Shown here: in pieces, positions 1 to 5,566 of the stretch
How the letters are laid out: each line of letters begins with the position of its first letter
Numbering within the stretch: the first letter of the stretch is position 1
NCBI GenBank assembly: GCA_964529005.1
Contig: CAZGUH010000071.1
Span: 1-13,062 of the forward strand
Direction of reading: 5' to 3'
From: CAZGUH01 sp964529005
GTDB lineage: Bacteria > Actinomycetota > Acidimicrobiia > Acidimicrobiales > Ilumatobacteraceae
DNA length: 13,062 nucleotides
Notes under the pieces: generated by a model
The model's database searches: none
What the model was told of the DNA's origin: nothing
The model's input: the letters and a program-made list of their open reading frames with translations, nothing else
Position numbers and translations under genes: made by a program

Positions 1-2
1 GT

Positions 3-119
3 CAACCACACCAGGAGGACGTCTTGCTGTTCAACCCCTTCGAGGACTTCCTACGGCGAGCGGGCGCGGCGGGCGGCGCGCCGCTAGCATCTCGACGCCA
101 TGTCGCCAGCCGATCGTGA
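3..119 (+). CDS. 3' end of an unidentified protein-coding gene (partial)
   Basis: An open frame enters from the left edge and stops with TGA at 117-119. The first twenty or so codons look like real coding sequence: hydrophobic and acidic residues (VLLFNPFEDFLRR) are encoded mostly with G or C in the third position, while the other two plus frames here are arginine/serine-rich noise. The last 18 residues are a low-complexity Ala/Gly/Arg/Ser tail. It would overlap the SDR start at 100 by 20 bp in another frame. I cannot assign a family. The gene may not be real to its full end, because a probable promoter for the SDR lies inside it. Confidence 0.42.
   Translation, partial: QPHQEDVLLFNPFEDFLRRAGAAGGAPLASRRHVASRS
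85..90 (+). promoter_or_regulatory. Probable -10 element (TAGCAT) of a leaderless promoter for the SDR gene
   Basis: TAGCAT fits the actinobacterial TANNNT -10 consensus and lies exactly 9 nt before the ATG at 100. That places the expected transcription start at or next to the start codon. No Shine-Dalgarno sequence precedes this ATG, which agrees with leaderless translation. No convincing -35 is visible. The spacing is the same as for TAGGTT ahead of the dehydrogenase starting at 4625. Confidence 0.45.
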
Positions 120-897
120 GACAACCCCCGTGATCGACGTGTCGGCCGCGTCCCGGCTCGATGGGTCGGTCGCTGTCGTCACCGGCGCCTCGTCCGGTCT
201 CGGCGCCCGCTTCGCCCGTGTGCTCCACGCGGCGGGCGCATCGGTCGTCCTCGCCGCACGCCGCCTCGACCGGCTGAGCGAGCTCGCCACCGAGCTCGGG
301 CCGAGCGCGCACCCCGTGCGATGCGACGTCGCCGACGCCGACGATCGCGCGGCGCTGATCGCCGCCGCCATCGATCGGTTCGGCACGGTCGACGTCCTCG
401 TCAACAACGCCGGCATCGGCACCCCGACGCCAGCCGAGGACCAGCCGCTCGACGACTTCCGCCAGACGCTCGAGGTCAACGTCGTCGGCGTGTTCCACCT
501 GTCGCAGCTCGCCGGTCGGCGCATGCTGGAGCAGGGCCGGGGATCGATCGTCAACGTGGCATCGATGTTCGGGATCGTCGCCGCCTCACCCATCGCCCAC
601 GCCGCGTACTGCGCATCCAAAGCAGGGGTCCTCGGCCTGACGCGCGAGCTCGCGGCCCAATGGGCAGATCGCGGTGTACGCGTCAACGCGATCGCGCCCG
701 GGTGGTTCGAGACGGAGATGACCGCCCACATGTGGAACGACGACCGCTCGCTCGACTACGTGCGGCGCGGCACGCCGATGCGGCGGCAGGGAACGTCGAA
801 CGAGCTCGACGGCGCGCTGCTGTTGCTCGCCGGGGACGGCGGATCGTTCATCACGGGCCAGACCCTCGTCGTCGACGGAGGCTGGACGCTGCGCTGA
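100..897 (+). CDS. SDR family NAD(P)-dependent oxidoreductase
   Basis: A 265-residue classical short-chain dehydrogenase/reductase, probably a soluble cytoplasmic enzyme acting on an alcohol/ketone pair. The Rossmann glycine motif TGASSGLG is at residues 28-35 and NNAG at 102-105. The catalytic tetrad is complete: Asn127, Ser155, Tyr170 and Lys174 (YCASK). It ends with the usual GQTLVVDGGW region. Residues R54-R55 after the second strand would suit NADP(H), but cofactor choice is inferred. The ATG at 100 has no ribosome site and is supported by a -10 element 9 nt upstream; the in-frame GTG at 130 is a weaker alternative that would shorten a poorly conserved N terminus. The next gene, a transporter lipoprotein on the same strand, is 184 bp away. 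The substrate is unknown; a steroid, hydroxyacyl or alicyclic alcohol would suit the neighbourhood. Confidence 0.93.
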   Translation: MSPADRETTPVIDVSAASRLDGSVAVVTGASSGLGARFARVLHAAGASVVLAARRLDRLSELATELGPSAHPVRCDVADADDRAALIAAAIDRFGTVDVLVNNAGIGTPTPAEDQPLDDFRQTLEVNVVGVFHLSQLAGRRMLEQGRGSIVNVASMFGIVAASPIAHAAYCASKAGVLGLTRELAAQWADRGVRVNAIAPGWFETEMTAHMWNDDRSLDYVRRGTPMRRQGTSNELDGALLLLAGDGGSFITGQTLVVDGGWTLR

Positions 898-907
898 GGC
901 GCTCCTG

Positions 908-922
908 GGGGCGGCATGCCCC
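908..922 (+). other. Short GC hairpin after the SDR gene
   Basis: GGGGC and GCCCC flank a 5-nt loop eleven bases after the SDR stop codon. The stem is short and no T-run follows, so it is at best a weak terminator or mRNA 3' end. It could be chance in such GC-rich DNA. Confidence 0.22.
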
Positions 923-984
923 GACCGCAACCCGGCGATCCTACTGTGCGGAACGCGACCCTGGATCTGGGTGACGCGCCTTCG

Positions 985-990
985 TACCCT
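985..990 (+). promoter_or_regulatory. Candidate -10 element (TACCCT) for the solute-binding protein gene
   Basis: TACCCT matches TANNNT, and a transcript from it would start around 997, leaving a leader of about 85 nt. A second TANNNT match, TACTGT at 942-947, is an alternative. Neither has a recognisable -35, so the assignment is tentative. Confidence 0.25.
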
Positions 991-992
991 CA

Positions 993-1016
993 CGTTGCGC
1001 CCGCACGGACGCAACG
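993..1016. promoter_or_regulatory. Inverted repeat upstream of the solute-binding protein gene, possible operator
   Basis: CGTTGCG at 993-999 and CGCAACG at 1010-1016 are perfect complements. Inside them, after one mismatch, CCG pairs with CGG around a CA centre, so the 24-bp element is almost fully symmetrical. It would overlie the start site of a transcript from the -10 at 985-990, a position typical for repressor binding. It could also fold in RNA. The cognate regulator is unknown. Confidence 0.35.
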
Positions 1017-1023
1017 CTGCTGG

Positions 1024-1038
1024 GTTCTCGTCGCGAAC
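1024..1038. promoter_or_regulatory. 15-bp GTTC...GAAC palindrome upstream of the solute-binding protein gene
   Basis: GTTCTCGTCGCGAAC is symmetrical around its central T, with one mismatched pair. It lies 8 bp after the previous inverted repeat. GTTC-N7-GAAC resembles operators of some IclR-family regulators of aromatic catabolism, which makes the IclR protein encoded at 8694-9473 a conceivable ligand. That link is inference. Confidence 0.28.
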
Positions 1039-1081
1039 GTGAGCCCACCGGCGGCCAGGTACGACCAAGGGGGTAGTCGGG

Positions 1082-2746
1082 ATGGCAACGACAGTGACGC
1101 GCGTGCGTCGCTTGGTGTGTCTCGTAGCGGTCGGGACGCTCTTTGCGTCGTGTGGCGGCGACGACGAGGGGGGTGACGACGACGGCTCGTCGCCGTCGGT
1201 CACCTCGCAAACCGGAGGTACGAGCGGCACGTCGACGCCGACGACATCCGGCGCGAGCGCGCCGGCGTCGTCCGAGGCGCCCGCGGCGAGCGGCGGCGAC
1301 ATCACGTACGCGCACATCAGCGAACCGGTCGGCCTCGACCCTGTCAACGCGCCGGTGTCATCGGCGATCGGCGGGAACGCCCCGCTGGCGATCTACGACT
1401 CGCTGATGCGGTTGACACCCGACGACGACGTCGTGCCGTACCTGGCGGAGTCGCTGGAGAGCGACGACGCCAAGGTGTGGACATTGACGCTGCGCGACGG
1501 CGTGATGTTCAGCGACGGGACGCCTTTCGACGCCGACGCCGTGGTGTTCAACTTCGAACGCCACATGGACCCGGAGCTGACCGCGGCGAGCACCGCCCGC
1601 GCCTACTCGTCGCTGCTCGAGTCGGTGGTCGCCGTCGATCCGCTGACGGTGGAGATCACCTTGTCGAAGCCGGCGGCCAACTTCCCCCTCGGCTTGGCCG
1701 AGGCGCTCGGCTACATCGGGTCGCCCACAGCGATCGAGGCCGACCCCGAAGGCTTCTCCACGAATCCGGTCGGAGCCGGTCCGTACATGTTCAAGGAGTG
1801 GGTCCGCGACGACCACATGACCCTCGTTCCCAACCCGAACTACTGGGGTGAGCAGAAGCCACAGCTCGACTCGATCACCTACAAGCCGATCCCCGACAGC
1901 GACACGCGCTACAACGCGTTACTGTCGGGCGAGGTCCAGATCGCGTGGTTCCAGACGCCTCAGCAGATCATCCGGGCCGAGGAGACCGACGACCTCGACG
2001 AAACGATCCACGCCGGCAACGGCGGGACGCTGCTCCAGATCAGCGTCGCCGCGCCGCCCTACGACGACGTGCGGGTGCGCCGGGCGATCGCCCACGCGAT
2101 CAACTTCGACGCTCTCAACGCGACGGTGTTCGACGGTGACGCGCAGCCGCGCACCGGCCCGTTCAGCCCCGACAGCCCGTACTACGTCGAGGTCGACGTC
2201 CCGACGTACGACCCCGAAGAGGGGCGCCGGTTGATCGAGGAGTACGAGGCCGAGACCGGCACGCAGGTCACGCTCGAGTGGCTGTCGACGACGAACCCGT
2301 CGGGGGCGCAGGGCGTGCGTGCGTCGGAGGTCTTCCAGCAGCTGATGAACGACGTCGGCATCGACACGACGATCACCCAGTACGACTCGGCCGAGTGGGT
2401 GTCCCACCTTCTCGACGGCACGTTCCAGGTGCTCGCCAGCACCTACCCGCACTTCAGCGATCCGGCGGAGATGGCGGTCCAGCTCGGGTGTGGCTCGGCG
2501 TTGAACTTCAAGGCCTACTGCAACCAGGAGATGCAAGCCGCGCTCGACGCCGGCGCCGCGACCACCGACCGCGACGCTCGCGTCGCGGCCTATGCCGAGG
2601 CGCAGCAGATCCTCGCCGAGGACCTGCCGCAGGTGTGGTTCGCCTCCGGCCGCACCGGCCTCGTCTACTCGCCCGACGTGGAGGGTGTGGAGATGGCCAT
2701 CGCCGGCTACCTCTACCCGGCGGGTCTGCACCTCGAAGCCGGCTGA
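1082..2746 (+). CDS. ABC transporter substrate-binding lipoprotein, SBP_bac_5 (dipeptide/nickel) family
   Basis: A 554-residue extracytoplasmic solute receptor. It has a basic N terminus, a short hydrophobic segment and a lipobox ending in Cys24 (LFASC), so it should be lipid-anchored outside the membrane. Residues 25-72 are a Gly/Asp then Ser/Thr/Ala-rich spacer. The mature domain carries the family-5 signature region around residues 133-157 (WTLTLRDGVMFSDGTPF) and the usual conserved NYWG motif later. Two cysteines near the C terminus (LGCG and YCNQ) could form a disulfide. AAGGGGG at 1068-1074 is a ribosome site 7 nt before the ATG. The family binds oligopeptides, nickel, opines, sugars and other solutes, so the ligand cannot be told. 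No permease or ATPase gene adjoins it: the preceding gene is an SDR and the next is convergent, so the rest of the transporter is encoded elsewhere or upstream of the window. Confidence 0.92.
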   Translation: MATTVTRVRRLVCLVAVGTLFASCGGDDEGGDDDGSSPSVTSQTGGTSGTSTPTTSGASAPASSEAPAASGGDITYAHISEPVGLDPVNAPVSSAIGGNAPLAIYDSLMRLTPDDDVVPYLAESLESDDAKVWTLTLRDGVMFSDGTPFDADAVVFNFERHMDPELTAASTARAYSSLLESVVAVDPLTVEITLSKPAANFPLGLAEALGYIGSPTAIEADPEGFSTNPVGAGPYMFKEWVRDDHMTLVPNPNYWGEQKPQLDSITYKPIPDSDTRYNALLSGEVQIAWFQTPQQIIRAEETDDLDETIHAGNGGTLLQISVAAPPYDDVRVRRAIAHAINFDALNATVFDGDAQPRTGPFSPDSPYYVEVDVPTYDPEEGRRLIEEYEAETGTQVTLEWLSTTNPSGAQGVRASEVFQQLMNDVGIDTTITQYDSAEWVSHLLDGTFQVLASTYPHFSDPAEMAVQLGCGSALNFKAYCNQEMQAALDAGAATTDRDARVAAYAEAQQILAEDLPQVWFASGRTGLVYSPDVEGVEMAIAGYLYPAGLHLEAG

Positions 2747-2762
2747 GCCGACGACGTTCACG

Positions 2763-2808
2763 GAAAGAGCGCTGGCCACCTGGATCACCAGGTGGCCAGC
2801 GCTCTTTC
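2763..2808. terminator. Bidirectional terminator hairpin between convergent genes
   Basis: Two perfectly complementary 21-bp arms, 2763-2783 and 2788-2808, enclose the 4-nt loop ATCA. The stem ends in AAA on one side and TTT on the other, giving a short T-run for either direction. It lies 16 bp after the stop of the solute-binding protein gene and about 50 bp from the stop of the minus-strand crotonase-family gene, the expected place for a shared terminator. The symmetry is far longer than chance would give. Confidence 0.85.
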
Positions 2809-2823
2809 ACCTCTGAGAAACCC

Positions 2824-2876
2824 TCACCGCCCGGTGAGCCGTCACGTTCGGTGCGCCGTCACCGCCCGGTGAACCG
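2824..2876. repeat. Three tandem 17-18 bp repeats overlapping the 3' end of the crotonase-family gene
   Basis: Units lie at 2824-2841, 2842-2858 and 2859-2876. The outer two share TCACCGCCCGGTGA exactly and differ at one base over 18 (GCCG versus ACCG at the end). The middle unit is diverged and one base shorter (TCACGTTCGGTGCGCCG). Each outer copy is itself symmetrical: TCACCG, two C, CGGTGA. On the minus strand the last unit encodes the final residues RFTGR and the stop codon, and the first unit would encode RLTGR and a stop. The array therefore looks like a local duplication of the gene's 3' tip. Confidence 0.7.
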
Positions 2877-3686
2877 GGGCGGGCGGCGCTCGAGGAACGC
2901 CTGCGCTCCTTCGCGGTGGTCCTCGGTCTTGAACGTGATGATCTCGTGCGCCACACCGCTGTCGAGCCCGCTGGTCAGTTGCCGGACGAGCGGTTGGTTG
3001 AGGAGGCGCTTGGTCCACCGCACCGCGTGCGGCGCGGTCGCGGCGAGCCGGTGGGCCAGCTCGCGGGTGCGCTCGGGCAGCTCCTCCGCTGTGTACACGT
3101 GGTTGACGATGCCCAGGCGATGCGCCTCGGCGATCGGCATCAGATCGCCGGTCAGCAGATATTCCTTGGCGATCGTGAGGCTCATCTGCAGCGGCCAGAT
3201 GTAGGAGCCGGCGCTGGCGACCAGCCCGCGCAGCACGTGCGGATCACCGAGGCGCGCCGTGTCGGCAGCGAGGATGATGTCGGAGTGCAGCGCGATCGTC
3301 GCCCCTGCGCCGACGGCGTCTCCGTTGACCGATGCGATGATCGGCTGGTCGACCGCCATCATCATCCGGTACATGCGCGCGACCGAGGACACGGCGCTCC
3401 CCCGCGACAGCCATTCGTCGCCGTCGTTGCCGGCCGCCATGCGCCGGACGTTGCCGCCGACCGAGAAACGCCGCCCGATGCCGCTGAGGACCAGCACGCG
3501 GACCTCGTCGCGCTGGCTCACGCCGTCGAACAGATCACCGAGCTCGGTGAACATGTTGTAATCCATCGGGGGCGTCTCCTCGCGCCCCATCACGATCGAC
3601 AGCACGTGATCGTCGTAGGTGACGGTCATCGTCTGGAACTGCTCGCAGAACGCGTCGATCGACGCTCCGGTGTGTGTCACAGCCAT
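2859..3686 (-). CDS. Enoyl-CoA hydratase/isomerase (crotonase) family protein with atypical active site
   Basis: A 275-residue crotonase-fold protein, probably acting on an acyl-CoA in the cytoplasm. The two oxyanion-hole regions are present: FSVGGNV at residues 74-80 and GDAVGAGATIAL at 122-133. The usual C-terminal helical part ends in RPPRFTGR. The two acid/base glutamates of classical hydratases (Glu144 and Glu164 of the rat enzyme) appear to be replaced by Thr130 and His150, so simple enoyl-CoA hydration is doubtful; other crotonase reactions such as isomerisation, hydrolysis, decarboxylation or ring cleavage are possible. AGGAGG lies only 2-3 nt before the ATG at 3686 but 8 nt before an in-frame GTG at 3680, so translation may start at the GTG, two codons later. 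It follows the hydroxyacid dehydrogenase gene by 30 bp and is probably co-transcribed with it. Confidence 0.88.
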   Translation of the reverse strand: MAVTHTGASIDAFCEQFQTMTVTYDDHVLSIVMGREETPPMDYNMFTELGDLFDGVSQRDEVRVLVLSGIGRRFSVGGNVRRMAAGNDGDEWLSRGSAVSSVARMYRMMMAVDQPIIASVNGDAVGAGATIALHSDIILAADTARLGDPHVLRGLVASAGSYIWPLQMSLTIAKEYLLTGDLMPIAEAHRLGIVNHVYTAEELPERTRELAHRLAATAPHAVRWTKRLLNQPLVRQLTSGLDSGVAHEIITFKTEDHREGAQAFLERRPPRFTGR

Positions 3687-3716
3687 CCCCTCCTCGCTCT
3701 GCGGCGATCGGTTCGA

Positions 3717-4625
3717 TCAGCCTTGTGCATCGTCGACGCCGTCCAAGCCGACCACCGCTGCGCCGCGGCGCGCGGCGAGATCGGCGATGGGCATGTCGAC
3801 ACCGATCTCGGCGGCCAGCTCGCGCGCCGCCGCCAGGTCCTTGTCGAGGTATGCCAGCGTTCGCCGCGCGCTGCCGGCCGCCACCTCGTCGGCTGTGACG
3901 GGGGCGACGGTGCCGCGCCGGCGGAGCAGCTGGAGCATCATCTCGCCGTTCGGGTCGGCGGCGTCGACCGCTTCGACCAACCGGCCGACGTCGACGCCCG
4001 CGCTCTCGGCGAGCAGCCCTGCTTCGTACGCGACCGCCCAGCTGCCGTACGTCAGCACGTTGCGCGCCAACTTCGCCGCCATGCCGGCGCCGGACGGTCC
4101 GACGTGCAGCCACTTCCGGCTGAAGCGATCGAGGGCGCGGCCCGCGCGTGACACCGCAGCGTCGTCGCCTCCGACGAGGCAGACGAGCTCGCCCGTGGCG
4201 ATCGTCTCCGGTCGTCCCGTGACGCCCGCGTCGACCAGCGCGACGCCCGCCTCCTCCGCCAGCGCGCGCAGCGAGCGGACAGCAGCGACCGCGACCGTGC
4301 TCAGCACCACGACGACGAGATCCGGGTGCGCGCCGGCGAGGAGGCCGTCGTCTCCTGCGAGCACCGCGTGCGCCTGCTCGGCGTCGACGACGGCGACGAG
4401 CACCACGTCGGCCTGACGCGCGACGTCGGCACACGAGCGAGCGGCGAGCGTGCCGTCGAGGGACTCCATCGCCTCGGTCCGGACGTCGAACACGACGGGC
4501 CGGACCCCGTTGCGCACGAGCGCCCGCGCGATCCCGCCGCCGATGATCCCGAGCCCGACGATGCCGACGCGTTCCGATGACGTGTGCGGATGCTCGATCG
4601 CCGACGCTGACGTGCCTGTGTCCAT
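3717..4625 (-). CDS. NAD(P)-dependent beta-hydroxyacid dehydrogenase (3-hydroxyisobutyrate dehydrogenase family)
   Basis: A 302-residue soluble dehydrogenase of the 3-hydroxyisobutyrate / tartronate-semialdehyde / 6-phosphogluconate superfamily. The N-terminal Rossmann motif is GLGIIG at residues 24-29, preceded by a polar 18-residue extension. The substrate loop that usually reads DAPVSGG is DAGVTGRPE at 132-140, which suggests an altered substrate. The catalytic lysine is Lys185 in GAGMAAKLARN, followed by Asn189. The all-helical C-terminal domain is complete, so length is normal. The ATG at 4625 has no ribosome site but lies 9 nt after a TAGGTT -10, implying leaderless expression. It is followed 30 bp later by the crotonase-family gene; together they resemble a beta-oxidation-like pair for a branched or cyclic acid, though this is inference. 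Confidence 0.9.
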   Translation of the reverse strand: MDTGTSASAIEHPHTSSERVGIVGLGIIGGGIARALVRNGVRPVVFDVRTEAMESLDGTLAARSCADVARQADVVLVAVVDAEQAHAVLAGDDGLLAGAHPDLVVVVLSTVAVAAVRSLRALAEEAGVALVDAGVTGRPETIATGELVCLVGGDDAAVSRAGRALDRFSRKWLHVGPSGAGMAAKLARNVLTYGSWAVAYEAGLLAESAGVDVGRLVEAVDAADPNGEMMLQLLRRRGTVAPVTADEVAAGSARRTLAYLDKDLAAARELAAEIGVDMPIADLAARRGAAVVGLDGVDDAQG

Positions 4626-4634
4626 GCCGCGGTC

Positions 4635-4640
4635 AACCTA
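4635..4640 (-). promoter_or_regulatory. Probable -10 element (TAGGTT) of a leaderless promoter
   Basis: Read on the minus strand, TAGGTT fits TANNNT and is followed by 9 nt and then the ATG at 4625-4623, so transcription should begin at or beside the start codon. The surrounding nonamer CCTAGGTTG also occurs at 8516-8524 on the same strand, ahead of the FAH-family gene. No clear -35 is seen. The 122-bp gap 4626-4747 shows nothing else I can support. Confidence 0.5.
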
Positions 4641-4747
4641 GGTCGATGCCGGCGGCCGCGCGTGCGGTCGCTCCCGATCAGCGGAACACCGTCGTTGTCG
4701 CCGACGCGCTGGCGGCGCCGTCGACCGGAGCGCTGCGGGGGTCGGCG

Positions 4748-5566
4748 TCAGCGGGCGAAGCCGACCCGCACGGAGCCGAGCCCCGTGAACCGCGCTTCGA
4801 AGCGGTCACCGGGCAGGGCCGTCACGAGCGGCCCCAGTGAGCCCGACAGCACGACTTCGCCCTCGCACAGCGGCGCGCCACGGCTGGCCACCTCGTTCGC
4901 CAGCCACAACACCGCGTGGACGGGGTGGCCCAGGCAGTCTCGCCCGCTTCCGGCGCTGCGCACCTCGCCCGCCGCGTCGCACAACTCCATCTGGATGTCG
5001 CGAAGGTCGTCGAGCGCGGTCAGCAACCGGGGCGCGGCGCCGAGGACGAAGCAGCCCGAGGAGGCATTGTCGGCGACGGTGTCGAGGATGGCGATGTCCC
5101 AGTCGGCGATGCGCGAGTCGACGATCTCGATCGCCGGCACGACGAAGTCGACGGCGCGCAAGACATCGGCGACGGTGACGGGGCGTTCGGGAAGGTCTCG
5201 GCCGACGACGAACGCGATCTCCGCCTCGACGCGCGGCTGGATCAGCCGTTGGGCGGCGATGTCGTCGTCGTCGTTGATCGCCATGTCGGCGAAGAGCACG
5301 CCGAAGTCGGGGCGGTCGACACACATCTGGCGCTGCACCGCGAGCGACGTGAGCCCGATCTTTCGCCCGACGACGGTTCGCTGCGGCCGGCGCGCGTGGA
5401 CTTCGAGTTGGATCTCGTAGCCGACGTCGAGGCCGCCGTCGGGGATCAACGCCCGCAGGGGCGCGCAGGGGCGGCCGGTCGCCTCGGCCTCGATCAGCCG
5501 ATCGGCGGCGAGGGTGACGAGGTCGCGCGGCCCTGCCGAGACCGGGGTGGCGGACCGATCGGTCAG
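4748..5566 (-). CDS. mhpD: 2-keto-4-pentenoate hydratase family enzyme (MhpD/DmpE/HsaE-like), apparent CTG start
   Basis: A 272-residue enzyme adding water to 2-hydroxypenta-2,4-dienoate-type acids to give 4-hydroxy-2-oxoacids. Conserved blocks, numbered from the proposed start, include GRKIGLTS with Lys69, PDFGVLFADM at 86-95, RVEAEIAF with metal-binding Glu114 and Glu116, Glu147 in EIVDSR, DTVADNASSG, GHPVHAVLWLAN and GEVVLSGSLGP. No ATG, GTG or TTG occurs in frame between the upstream gene's coding region and about residue 77, well inside the conserved core. A CTG at 5566-5564 overlaps the aldolase stop as CTGA, with a G-rich tract just upstream, and gives the usual family length, so I propose it as the start. 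Last gene of the four-gene operon. The related 4-oxalocrotonate decarboxylases share this fold, so that activity is an alternative. Confidence 0.88.
   Translation of the reverse strand: MTDRSATPVSAGPRDLVTLAADRLIEAEATGRPCAPLRALIPDGGLDVGYEIQLEVHARRPQRTVVGRKIGLTSLAVQRQMCVDRPDFGVLFADMAINDDDDIAAQRLIQPRVEAEIAFVVGRDLPERPVTVADVLRAVDFVVPAIEIVDSRIADWDIAILDTVADNASSGCFVLGAAPRLLTALDDLRDIQMELCDAAGEVRSAGSGRDCLGHPVHAVLWLANEVASRGAPLCEGEVVLSGSLGPLVTALPGDRFEARFTGLGSVRVGFAR

Noticed and set aside
2916..4151. 411-codon plus-strand open frame spanning the crotonase and dehydrogenase genes
   Set aside because: It crosses two unrelated minus-strand genes and their spacer and is rich in Arg, His and Asp, the usual antisense artefact.
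4626..4747. Terminator between the hydratase and the hydroxyacid dehydrogenase genes
   Set aside because: Only short 5-bp GC inverted repeats (GCGCT/AGCGC) around long loops occur, which are expected by chance here.
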